This document shows, in pieces, positions 24,046 to 32,268 of a stretch of DNA of 64,000 nucleotides. The notes under the pieces are model-generated. The model did not search any database, was not told where the DNA came from, and saw only the letters and a program-made list of their open reading frames with translations. Position 1 is the stretch's first letter. Each line of letters opens with the position of its first letter. Position numbers and translations under genes: made by a program. Source of the DNA: Flavobacteriales bacterium (GTDB taxonomy: Bacteria; Bacteroidota; Bacteroidia; Flavobacteriales_F; PHOS-HE28); assembly GCA_016713875.1 (NCBI GenBank), contig JADJOI010000003.1:682001-746000 (forward strand), read 5' to 3'.

Positions 24046-27033
24046 ATGTTGCCCGCCATCACCCACCGCATCGTCCTGTTCCTCCTGGTTCTGCTGCTGC
24101 TGACTCAGGCCCAGGGCCAGCGCTGGGGTGGTCACGTCGCGGCGCGGATCCAGGCCTTGCAGGATCGCGGTGTGGCCTTCACGCATGTGGGCCTCGTGCA
24201 GGAGCTTCAGGTGGACGACCGGACCACGGCGCGCTGGCAGGAAGCGACCGCCCGGGCCACCGTGCTATCGCTCCACGCGGAGGCGGTGACGCAGGTGTTG
24301 CGCGGCGCGGCCCACACCATGGCGGTGACGCTTCCCACCCCCGACGGACCGCTGACGCTGGAGCTGGAACGCTGGCAGCCTTTGGCCGATGGCTTCACTG
24401 TGACCACGGCCTTGCGCGGCGCCATGCAGGTGGAGCCGGGCGTGCACTACCGGGGTCGGGTGCGGGGCGAGGCGGCTTCGGTCGCGGGTCTGAGCGTGTT
24501 CGATGATGAGCTGATCGGCGTGGTGCGCGATGCGCAGGGCACGCTCGTCCTGGGCCGTTTGAACGGGGCGGAGGCCGGTATGCACGTGGTGTACCGGGAG
24601 CACGACCTGCGGCTGCACCGGCCGATGACCTGCGGTACGACGCACGACGGCGATCCCTACCACGCCAGCGAGCTCCAAGGCGATCCCGACGACCGCAGCA
24701 TCCGCTGCGTGAAGTTCTACTGGGAGGTGGACCATCCCATCTTCGTGGACAAGGGCGGCGTGGTGGCGGCCACCAACTACGTCACGGGCCTCTTCAACCA
24801 GAGCGCGATCCTGTTCGACAACGACGGGGTGGACGTGCAGCTGCAGGAGGTGTTCGTGTGGGACGTGACGAGCCCCTACACCGGGCCGTCCACGAGCAAC
24901 TACCTGAACCAGTTCGGGGCGTACCGCACCAGCTTCAACGGCGACCTGGCGCACCTGCTGGGCTACAGCGGCAACGGGGGCATCGCCTGGATCAACTCCT
25001 TGTGCGGAGGCACCTCCTCGCGCATGGCGTACAGCGACATCAACAGCAGCTACAGCAACGTGCCCACGTACAGCTGGAGCGTGGAGGTGGTGACGCACGA
25101 GCAGGGGCACAACCTGGGCTCGGCGCACACGCATGCCTGCGTGTGGAACGGCAACGGTACGGCCATCGATGGCTGCGGTCCCACGGCCGGCTACACCGAA
25201 GGCTCCTGCGCCACGGGTCCGTTGCCGACGGGCGGGGGCACCATCATGAGCTATTGCCACCTGGTGGGCGGTGTGGGCATCAACTTCACCAATGGCTTCG
25301 GTCCGCAGCCGGCGGCGGTGATCCGCAACCGGGTGAACGCGTCCGCGTGCCTGGCGCAATGCGGCAGCACCTGCGACCCCCCGGGTACGCTGAGCGTGAC
25401 GAACCTCACCAGCAACGCGGCCACCTTGAGCTGGTCGAACCTGGGCGTGGCGGCCTACACGCTGCGCTGGAAGCCCCAGGTCGCCCCCACATGGACCACC
25501 ATCCCGGGGCTGACCACCACGACCTATGCGCTTACGGGGCTCAGCCAGACGACCGCGTACGAGTTCCAAGTGCAGAGCGACTGCGGAGCGTCCACGTCCG
25601 CGTTCAGCGCGAGCACCGTGTTCACCACGCCGGCGCCCTGCCCGGATGCGTTGGAGCCGAACGAGACCTTCGCCACTGCGGCACAGGTGGCGCTTCCAGC
25701 GAACATCAGCGCGTTGATCGCCACCACATCGGACGCCGATCACTATGGGTTCAGCATCGCGGCCACGAGCACGATCACCATCTTCCTGTCCGGGCTGCCG
25801 GCGAACTACAATGTGCGGCTGCTCGGATCCGGAGGGAATCAGCTGGCCTTGGCGCAGAACAGCGGTACGAACAGCGAGTTCATCAGCTATGCGAATGCGG
25901 CGGCCGGGGCCTATGTGGTGCATGTGTTCGGCGCCAATGGTGCCAGCGACCCGGTGGCTTGCTACAGCCTCTCGATAGCCGCCCAGGCCAGCACCTGCGA
26001 TCGTCCCCTGAGCCAGTCGGTCACCAGCATCACGTACAACAGCGCCATCCTCAACTGGGCGGTGGTGCAGGGCGCGTCCGCGTACGACGTGCAGTGGAAG
26101 GAGAGCGCTGCACCGGCGTGGACCCTGGTCACCGGTGTCACGGGCACCAGCTTGCCGTTGACCGGCCTGTCGTGGGGCACCGCGCATCAGTTCCAGGTGC
26201 GCACGGTGTGCCAGGGCACGGTGGGCGGTCAAGGGGGCACATCGCTCTGGTCGCAGCCCACCAGCTTCACCACCGGCACACCGCCCTGTGAGGTGGCGCC
26301 GCCTACGGTGCTCGCGGCAACGGTGCTGTTGGACGGTGCCTGGCGCAGCGCGGCCAACCTGATGGTGGACAGCCTGCGGCGGCAGGGGGTGCTCCCGCTC
26401 ACTGAGCCGTACTCGGCCGCCGGGCATCTGCTCACCGGGGCCACAACGACCACGGCACAGGTCTTGGCCGTCACCGGGGCGAACGCCATCACGGACTGGG
26501 TGCTGGTGGAACTGCGATCGGCCACCACGCCCGCTCAGGTTTTGGAGGCCAGAGCGGCGCTGGTGCAGCGCGACGGGGATGTGGTGGCGGTGGACGGCAC
26601 TTCGCCGCTGGGATTCTGCCTGGCGGCCGGCAGCTACCACGTGGCGGTGCGGCACCGCAACCATCTGGGAGTGATGACCGCGCAGCCGATCGCCCTGAGC
26701 GGTACGGCCACGGCGTTGGACCTGAGCGTGGCCACCACGGCCACCTGGGGCGCCAACGCGCGCAAGAGCGCCAACGGCCGCACCCTGTTGTGGTCGGGCA
26801 ATGTGGTGGGCGATGCACAGGTGAAGTACACCGGTGGCAGCAACGATCGCGATCCGATCCTCACGCTCATCGGTGGCACCGTGCCCACGGCCACAGTGCC
26901 CGGTTATCACGCGGCGGATGTGACGCTGGACGGGCAGGTGAAGTACACGGGCACCGGCAACGACCGCGACCCCATCCTCAGCAACGTGGGTGGCACGGTG
27001 CCGACGGCGACGGTGGTCCAGCAGTTGCCATAA
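24046..27033 (+). CDS. Secreted zinc metalloprotease with Fn3, PPC and C-terminal repeat domains
   Basis: 995 residues. A signal peptide (LFLLVLLLLTQAQGQ) is followed by a propeptide-like region. The reprolysin/metzincin-like catalytic domain (about 220-440) has the zinc motif HEQGHNLGSAH at about 351 and the Met-turn region GGGTIMSYCH. Next come a fibronectin type III domain (about 447-530), a PPC-type beta domain (about 532-643, PDALEPNETFATAAQV), a second fibronectin domain (about 648-743) and a C-terminal module ending in two VKYTGxxNDRDPIL repeats. No T9SS sorting tail is visible. I recall this C-terminal module, often labelled hemagglutinin protein, in other Flavobacteriales. Likely an extracellular protease or adhesin. 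Confidence 0.87.
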   Translation: MLPAITHRIVLFLLVLLLLTQAQGQRWGGHVAARIQALQDRGVAFTHVGLVQELQVDDRTTARWQEATARATVLSLHAEAVTQVLRGAAHTMAVTLPTPDGPLTLELERWQPLADGFTVTTALRGAMQVEPGVHYRGRVRGEAASVAGLSVFDDELIGVVRDAQGTLVLGRLNGAEAGMHVVYREHDLRLHRPMTCGTTHDGDPYHASELQGDPDDRSIRCVKFYWEVDHPIFVDKGGVVAATNYVTGLFNQSAILFDNDGVDVQLQEVFVWDVTSPYTGPSTSNYLNQFGAYRTSFNGDLAHLLGYSGNGGIAWINSLCGGTSSRMAYSDINSSYSNVPTYSWSVEVVTHEQGHNLGSAHTHACVWNGNGTAIDGCGPTAGYTEGSCATGPLPTGGGTIMSYCHLVGGVGINFTNGFGPQPAAVIRNRVNASACLAQCGSTCDPPGTLSVTNLTSNAATLSWSNLGVAAYTLRWKPQVAPTWTTIPGLTTTTYALTGLSQTTAYEFQVQSDCGASTSAFSASTVFTTPAPCPDALEPNETFATAAQVALPANISALIATTSDADHYGFSIAATSTITIFLSGLPANYNVRLLGSGGNQLALAQNSGTNSEFISYANAAAGAYVVHVFGANGASDPVACYSLSIAAQASTCDRPLSQSVTSITYNSAILNWAVVQGASAYDVQWKESAAPAWTLVTGVTGTSLPLTGLSWGTAHQFQVRTVCQGTVGGQGGTSLWSQPTSFTTGTPPCEVAPPTVLAATVLLDGAWRSAANLMVDSLRRQGVLPLTEPYSAAGHLLTGATTTTAQVLAVTGANAITDWVLVELRSATTPAQVLEARAALVQRDGDVVAVDGTSPLGFCLAAGSYHVAVRHRNHLGVMTAQPIALSGTATALDLSVATTATWGANARKSANGRTLLWSGNVVGDAQVKYTGGSNDRDPILTLIGGTVPTATVPGYHAADVTLDGQVKYTGTGNDRDPILSNVGGTVPTATVVQQLP
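26809..27015 (+). repeat. Two 30-codon dockerin-like repeats at the metalloprotease C-terminus
   Basis: Copy 1 (26809-26898) contains QVKYTGGSNDRDPIL and copy 2 (26926-27015) contains QVKYTGTGNDRDPIL; both end in GGTVPTATV. The spacing of Asp and Asn residues recalls dockerin or calcium-loop repeats, but the match is only by eye. Confidence 0.75.
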
Positions 27034-27062
27034 TTTCCTGAGCGGCGCAACGTTCAGTGTGC

Positions 27063-27842
27063 ATGTCCAAGCGGTGCCGAAGTGCCCTCGTCCGCGGCGG
27101 TGCCGTGTTGCTGGCCGGGCTGCTGGCCGGGCGGATCTCCGGGCAGTCCGCCATGCTGCTTGAGGTGGGTGGGCGCTACGTCCAGGGCGGGCTGCCGGTG
27201 GAGTACACCGAAGGGACGAGCCGGACGATCGAGCAGGTGGACCGCCGGGGCTCGGCCGGTGCTGGGTTGGACCTGGCCGTGCTCATTCGCGGGCGTTCGG
27301 ACCGCTTCGGTGTGCTGCTGGGTCCCGCCGTACACATTGGCAGTCAGCGGGCCCAGGTGCGCTCCGTGAGCAGCTCCTACCAGCCCTCCGGCCTGGAGAG
27401 CACCACGGGCACCTGGACCGGGACCTTCAAGGCGCCCGCCCTGTCGATCGGCATGGCCCTGCACGCCTGGTGGCAGGCCGCACCTCGGTTCGCGGTCACG
27501 CTCGGCCCTCGGTTCGGTGTGGTCCACCTGCCCTCGGCGCGGGAGGAGGGGACGGTGCGCACGGTCACGGTCCGCTATGATCCCGGGTGGAACCCGGTCT
27601 CCACCGAAACCGAGGAGTCCTCGTACGTCTTCGATGTTCCGGTGCGGCAGCGCACCCTGGCCACCGCGGGAGTACAGGCCGGGGTCCGTTTTCTGCCCCT
27701 GCCCGGGCTGGTGCTCGGGCTCAGCGGGGGGGCGGAGTTCGGGGTGACGAACCCCTACCACCCAGGCGCCCAGGCCTTCGGGGCCGTGTCCGTGGGGTGG
27801 ATGTTGCCGCTTGGGACCTCGCCTCCGGCTGTTGAAAACTGA
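27063..27842 (+). CDS. Putative outer-membrane beta-barrel protein, function unknown
   Basis: 259 residues with an N-terminal signal (GGAVLLAGLLAGRISGQ). The rest alternates hydrophobic and polar residues with many Gly and aromatic residues, in strands such as MLLEVGGRYVQGG, RFGVLLGPAVHIGSQ and VLGLSGGAEFGV. It ends in a strand-like GAVSVGWMLPLG segment. This fits a small beta-barrel of the Bacteroidota outer membrane but no family is recognised. It starts 29 bases after the metalloprotease stop and may share its transcript. Confidence 0.62.
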   Translation: MSKRCRSALVRGGAVLLAGLLAGRISGQSAMLLEVGGRYVQGGLPVEYTEGTSRTIEQVDRRGSAGAGLDLAVLIRGRSDRFGVLLGPAVHIGSQRAQVRSVSSSYQPSGLESTTGTWTGTFKAPALSIGMALHAWWQAAPRFAVTLGPRFGVVHLPSAREEGTVRTVTVRYDPGWNPVSTETEESSYVFDVPVRQRTLATAGVQAGVRFLPLPGLVLGLSGGAEFGVTNPYHPGAQAFGAVSVGWMLPLGTSPPAVEN

Positions 27843-27899
27843 GGGCGATCGTTGAAAACCGTTCCCCGGATCGGCCGACCGGGGCTGCGGGGGCTGGTC

Positions 27900-27907
27900 T
27901 ACCTTCG
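27900..27907 (+). promoter_or_regulatory. parE: -7 promoter box TACCTTCG for parE
   Basis: TACCTTCG lies 105 bases before the parE ATG, which would give an unusually long leader for this genome. This probably drives the whole parE-to-parC chain. Confidence 0.4.
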
Positions 27908-28012
27908 TGGCGCCCCGCCGGAACCCTTGTCCCTGTTGGATCTCCGGCGTTCGGGCCCGGGTGGCCGCCACGTTGGATGCCGCGTTCCGGGTCCCATGGG
28001 CGGTGAAGCACG

Positions 28013-29920
28013 ATGAGCGAGACGACCTACAGTGAAGAGCATATCCGGTCGCTGGACTGGAAGGAGCACATCCGTCTGCGGCCGGGCATGTACATCGGCA
28101 AGCTCGGCGACGGCAGCAGCTATGACGATGGTATCTACATCCTGCTCAAGGAGGTGCTGGACAACTGCATCGACGAGTACGTCATGGGCCACGGCAAGAA
28201 GGTCGAGGTCACCATCGACGGCGGACGGGTGGAAGTGCGTGACTACGGGCGGGGTGTGCCGCTGGGCAAGGTGGTCGACGTGGTGAGCAAGATCAACACC
28301 GGCGCCAAGTACGACAGCAAGGCTTTCAAGAAGAGCGTGGGCCTGAACGGCGTGGGTACCAAGGCGGTGAACGCGTTGAGCGCCTACTTCCGCATCGAGA
28401 GCGTGCGCGACGGGCAGGTGAAGCGGGCGGAGTTCGACCGCGGGGTGTTGCGCAAGGACGAGAAGCTGCAGGCCAGCACCGAGGCCAACGGGACGCGCGT
28501 GGTCTTCGAGCCGGACACCGAGATGTTCCGCCACTACCAGTACCGCGACCAGCACATCGAGCGGCTGCTGTGGAACTACTGCTACCTGAACACGGGCCTC
28601 ACCATCGTGTACAACGGGCAGCGTTTCCAGAGCAAGAACGGCCTGCTGGACCTGCTCACCACCAAGATGGACGGCGAGCCGCTGTACCCCATCATCCACC
28701 TGGTGGGCGACGACATCGAGGTGGCCATGACCCACGCCAACCACTACGGCGAGGAGTACTACAGCTTCGTGAACGGCCAGCACACCACCCAGGGCGGCAC
28801 GCACCAGGGCGCCTTCCGCGAGGGGGTGGCCAAGGTGATCAAGGAGTTCTTCAAGAAGGACTGGGAGGCCGGCGACATCCGCACGGGCATCGTGGCGGCC
28901 GTGAGCGTGAAGGTGATCGAGCCGGTGTTCGAGAGCCAGACCAAGACCAAGCTGGGCAGCCTGGAGGTGGAGCCCGGCGGGCAGAGCATGCGCAGCTTCG
29001 TGGGCGACTTCCTGGCCACCAAGCTGGACAACTTCCTGCACAAGCATCCGGAGACCACGCAGGCCCTGCAGGCGAAGATCCTCGAGAGCGAGCGCGAGCG
29101 CAAGGAGCTGAGCGGCATCCGCAAGCTGGCCCGCGAACGCGCCAAGAAGGCCAGCTTGCACAACCGCAAGCTGCGCGACTGCCGCGTACACCTCAGCGAT
29201 CCCAAGGTCGACCCGCGCAAGCAGGAGACCACCCTCTTCATCACCGAGGGCGACAGCGCCAGCGGCAGCATCACCAAGAGCCGAAGCGTGGAGACGCAGG
29301 CCGTCTTCAGCCTCAAGGGCAAGCCATTGAACAGTCACGGCCTCACCAAGAAGGTGGTGTACGAGAACGAGGAGTTCAACCTCATCCAGGCCGCGCTCGA
29401 CATCGAGGACGGCATGGACGGGCTGCGCTACAACCGCATCGTCATCGCCACCGATGCCGACGTGGACGGCATGCACATCCGGCTGTTGCTGATGACCTTC
29501 TTCCTGCAGTTCTTCCCCGACCTGGTGAAGAACGACCACCTCTACATCCTGCAGACGCCCCTGTTCCGGGTGCGCAACCGGAAGGAGACGGTGTATTGCT
29601 ACAGCGATGAGGAGCGCCAGAAGGCCCTCGCGCGGCTGGGCCGCGACCCGGAGATCACCCGCTTCAAGGGCCTGGGCGAGATCAGCCCCGACGAGTTCAA
29701 GCACTTCATCGGTCCCGACATGCGGCTGGAGCCGGTGATGATCACCAAGGACGCCGCCGTGCAGCAGCTGCTGGACTTCTACATGGGCAAGAACACACCC
29801 GAGCGGCAGGAGTTCATCATCGGCAACCTGCGCGTGGAGAAGGACGTGGTGAACGGCAAGCCGGAGGATCCGGTGAAGGCCATCGCCCGCAAACTGGACG
29901 AAGTGGAGGAGGAGGTATGA
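28013..29920 (+). CDS. parE: DNA topoisomerase IV subunit B
   Basis: 635 residues. Forms topoisomerase IV with ParC and hydrolyses ATP to drive decatenation. The GHKL ATPase domain shows EVLDNCIDEYVMG (about 45), DYGRGVPLGK and GLNGVGTKAVNALS. The Toprim domain has ITEGDSASGSITKSRS (about 408) and TDADVDGMHIRLLL (about 480). The length is right for ParE rather than GyrB. It ends in an ATGA overlap with the first PEGA-like gene. parC lies 2.3 kb downstream in the same direction, which supports ParE over GyrB. Confidence 0.95.
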   Translation: MSETTYSEEHIRSLDWKEHIRLRPGMYIGKLGDGSSYDDGIYILLKEVLDNCIDEYVMGHGKKVEVTIDGGRVEVRDYGRGVPLGKVVDVVSKINTGAKYDSKAFKKSVGLNGVGTKAVNALSAYFRIESVRDGQVKRAEFDRGVLRKDEKLQASTEANGTRVVFEPDTEMFRHYQYRDQHIERLLWNYCYLNTGLTIVYNGQRFQSKNGLLDLLTTKMDGEPLYPIIHLVGDDIEVAMTHANHYGEEYYSFVNGQHTTQGGTHQGAFREGVAKVIKEFFKKDWEAGDIRTGIVAAVSVKVIEPVFESQTKTKLGSLEVEPGGQSMRSFVGDFLATKLDNFLHKHPETTQALQAKILESERERKELSGIRKLARERAKKASLHNRKLRDCRVHLSDPKVDPRKQETTLFITEGDSASGSITKSRSVETQAVFSLKGKPLNSHGLTKKVVYENEEFNLIQAALDIEDGMDGLRYNRIVIATDADVDGMHIRLLLMTFFLQFFPDLVKNDHLYILQTPLFRVRNRKETVYCYSDEERQKALARLGRDPEITRFKGLGEISPDEFKHFIGPDMRLEPVMITKDAAVQQLLDFYMGKNTPERQEFIIGNLRVEKDVVNGKPEDPVKAIARKLDEVEEEV

Positions 29921-30675
29921 GGACCATGCACACGATCAGCAGGACACTCGTGATGGTGGTCGGATGGGCGGCCATCCTTCCAGCGGCCGCACAAACCCCG
30001 GGATCCGTTGCGTCCTCGGGAACGGAGGTGCGCCTGCTGGTGAACCCGCGGGCGATGGTGCGCGCCAAGGTGGACGGCGAACTCCTTCAGCAGGGCACCG
30101 TGGGTGTTCGGCTTCAACCCGGTCCGCACCGGCTCGCGTTCTGGGCGCCGGGGTTCGCGTTATTGGATACCACCGTTCAGGTGGGATCCGACACGCTTTT
30201 CTTCCGGCGCACCCTGCGGGAGGATCCGGCGCACAAGGTGCACCGGGAGGCCTGGGGCCGGGTGAAAGCGGGCCGCACCCTCTGGCGCTACGGCACCGCG
30301 GCGGCCTTCGTCGGCACGAGCGTCTGGGCGGTGCTGGCGCATCAACGGATGAAGGACGCGCACCAGGCGTTGGCCGATGCCGAGACCACCTACGCGACCT
30401 CTCAGTCACCTCAAGAGATCGTCACCTTGAAGGAAGTGCGGATCCCGGAGCTCAAGGAGACCTTCGCGGACCGGCGGACGGGCTTCACCATCGCCGCCAG
30501 TGTGGCCGGTGCCTGCCTGGCCACCACGGTCTACGGGTGGGTCCGGGCCGGGCGGATCGAGGACCCACCGCACTTCGAGGACCGCGAAAAGGTCCGCTTC
30601 GATGGCATCGCATGGCTGCCGCCGTTGACACCGGGCGGTCCCTGGCTCGCCACCTTGAACCTGCGACTCCCATGA
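29917..30675 (+). CDS. PEGA-like secreted/membrane protein, copy 1 of duplicated module
   Basis: 252 residues. A signal peptide (VMVVGWAAILPAAAQ) is followed by a PEGA-like beta domain (about 33-100: VRLLVNPRAMVRAKVDGE, GPHRLAFWAPGF). One hydrophobic segment at about 125-140 and a second at about 188-205 flank a helical stretch (QALADAETTYATSQSPQEI). The C-terminus carries EDREKVRFDGIAWLPP. The protein is homologous along its length to the gene at 31088, which has DDKEKVRFDGLVWLPG at the same place. It is coupled to parE (ATGA) and to the lipoprotein at 30672 (ATGA). Function unknown. Confidence 0.75.
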   Translation: MRTMHTISRTLVMVVGWAAILPAAAQTPGSVASSGTEVRLLVNPRAMVRAKVDGELLQQGTVGVRLQPGPHRLAFWAPGFALLDTTVQVGSDTLFFRRTLREDPAHKVHREAWGRVKAGRTLWRYGTAAAFVGTSVWAVLAHQRMKDAHQALADAETTYATSQSPQEIVTLKEVRIPELKETFADRRTGFTIAASVAGACLATTVYGWVRAGRIEDPPHFEDREKVRFDGIAWLPPLTPGGPWLATLNLRLP

Positions 30676-31091
30676 AACGGGCCACCCTCGCCACCGCGCT
30701 CTTCGCCGTCCTGTCCACGGGATGCTTGAAGGATGAGCTTGATCCGGCCTCTCTTACCGACAATCCGCTCGACCCGGAGAACACCGCCGTCGAGCTCCTG
30801 TTCGTGGACTCCATCACCACGGTGAGCTACGCCCAAGGGCAGAACCTGCGGCACGATGTGCACCTGCGCGTGAACATGGATGTCGTGCCTTCCGCTGCGG
30901 CCTATAGCATCATCGCCCGGCAGAACGGCCAGGACCTGTGGCTCGATCCCGCCTCGGAACCCGCGGAGCACCGCTACATCTATCGCCGATACCTGGTGCA
31001 GGATGGTCAGACCTACCGCTATGACCTTCGCCTGCGTCTGGAAGGCTACGACATCGATGTGCGGACCCCTTGCGCGCTGGCCGAAGAATGA
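30672..31091 (+). CDS. Small lipoprotein, copy 1 of duplicated module
   Basis: 139 residues. The lipoprotein signal LATALFAVLSTGCLKDELD gives a mature N-terminus at Cys. The following LTDNPLDPENTAVE and a beta-rich body (LRHDVHLRVNMDVV, QTYRYDLRLRLEGYDI) are paralogous to the lipoprotein at 31840. Start and stop overlap both neighbours by four bases (ATGA). No known family recognised; possibly an outer-membrane partner of the preceding PEGA-like protein (inference). Confidence 0.72.
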   Translation: MKRATLATALFAVLSTGCLKDELDPASLTDNPLDPENTAVELLFVDSITTVSYAQGQNLRHDVHLRVNMDVVPSAAAYSIIARQNGQDLWLDPASEPAEHRYIYRRYLVQDGQTYRYDLRLRLEGYDIDVRTPCALAEE

Positions 31092-31843
31092 CCATGACCG
31101 CCATGCCCCCTTGGACAGGACCCTGGATGATGCAGTTTCCGCTGCTCCTCGTTTGTGCGCTCCTACCACGCGAGCAGATGGCCCAGACCACCGGCCAGCT
31201 ACGGCTGGTGGTGGATCCGGGGCACGACTTCCAGGTGATCCTCGACGGTACCCATCGCCTGCAGGAGCGCGTGCTCGAGCTGTCCGAAGGCAACCACCGC
31301 CTCCAGCTATGGGCGCCCACCCGCCGCATCGTGGACACCACGGTGTACGTCCGCGCGGGCAGCAGCCGGGAGCTGACCGTGCGCCTGCCCTTCTCTCCGG
31401 AGTTCCTTGCCCACCAGCAGGAGGTGAAGCGATTCCGCGAGCGACTATGGCTGAACAAGGCGCTGCCCACGGTGGCCACGGTGGGCGCCGCAGCGTGGAC
31501 CACCGTCTCCTATCTGAATTACAGGAAGGCCGGCCGGCAGCTTCAGGAGGACAAGGACCTCTACAACACCAGTGCCGACCCCGGCGAGATCGCCGAGCTG
31601 AAGGACGAGCGCCTTCCCGCGCACCAGGACGATTTCCGGCGGGGCAAGGTGATGCTGGGCGTGAGCACCGGTGTGCTCGCCGTGGCGGCCGCTTACACCA
31701 TCTGGTCGTACCGCCGTGCGGACCGGACACCGCTGCCCATGTTCGACGACAAGGAGAAGGTGCGCTTCGACGGGCTGGTGTGGCTGCCGGGCCCCGATGG
31801 ACATGGGGTGTGGGCGGCCGGATTGACGATCCCTCTGCGATGA
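31088..31843 (+). CDS. PEGA-like secreted/membrane protein, copy 2 of duplicated module
   Basis: 251 residues from the ATGA-coupled start; ATG codons at 31094 and 31127 would shorten the signal region (MMQFPLLLVCALL). The order is the same as copy 1: PEGA-like domain (LRLVVDPGHDFQVILDG, GNHRLQLWAPTRRIVDTTVYV), hydrophobic segment near 135, a helical spacer containing TSADPGEIAELKDERLP (compare SQSPQEIVTLKEVRIPELK in copy 1), hydrophobic segment near 205, and DDKEKVRFDGLVWLP. Divergence between the copies is considerable, so the duplication is old. Confidence 0.75.
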   Translation: MTMTAMPPWTGPWMMQFPLLLVCALLPREQMAQTTGQLRLVVDPGHDFQVILDGTHRLQERVLELSEGNHRLQLWAPTRRIVDTTVYVRAGSSRELTVRLPFSPEFLAHQQEVKRFRERLWLNKALPTVATVGAAAWTTVSYLNYRKAGRQLQEDKDLYNTSADPGEIAELKDERLPAHQDDFRRGKVMLGVSTGVLAVAAAYTIWSYRRADRTPLPMFDDKEKVRFDGLVWLPGPDGHGVWAAGLTIPLR

Positions 31844-32268
31844 GACGCCTGCGCCATCTGATGCTCATGACCGCCCTTTCGCTGGGGCTGGCCGGCTGCT
31901 ACAAGGACGACATCGATCTGGCGGAACTGACGAACAACCCCTTCGACGCGGACTACGCAGGTCCCGCGATCTTCAGTCTGGACACCATCTACGTGGAGCA
32001 GGTGCTCGGCCCGCCGAACTTCTTCCGCCAGGTGGTGCAGTTCAAGGTGAACGCGAGTCTCTTCCTGGCATCCGCGAGCTATCAGGTGGAGGTGCATGAC
32101 CTGATCGAGGGTACGCGGACGCTCGTGGGGCAGGTGCCGCCAGGGTCGCACACGCTCCGTTTCTACCGCCTGGAGTACCAGCCCGGGCAGGGGGTCTGCC
32201 TGGAGATGCGGCTCACGAACAACAATGCATTCGGTCGTCCCGAGACGATCTGTGGAACATGGCCATGA
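31840..32268 (+). CDS. Small lipoprotein, copy 2 of duplicated module
   Basis: 142 residues. Lipoprotein signal LMTALSLGLAGCYKDDIDL. The segment after the cysteine (KDDIDLAELTNNPFDADYA) aligns with KDELDPASLTDNPLDPENT of copy 1, and the body is again beta-rich with a late Cys (GVCLEMRL). It overlaps the preceding gene and parC by four bases each (ATGA). Function unknown. Confidence 0.72.
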   Translation: MRRLRHLMLMTALSLGLAGCYKDDIDLAELTNNPFDADYAGPAIFSLDTIYVEQVLGPPNFFRQVVQFKVNASLFLASASYQVEVHDLIEGTRTLVGQVPPGSHTLRFYRLEYQPGQGVCLEMRLTNNNAFGRPETICGTWP

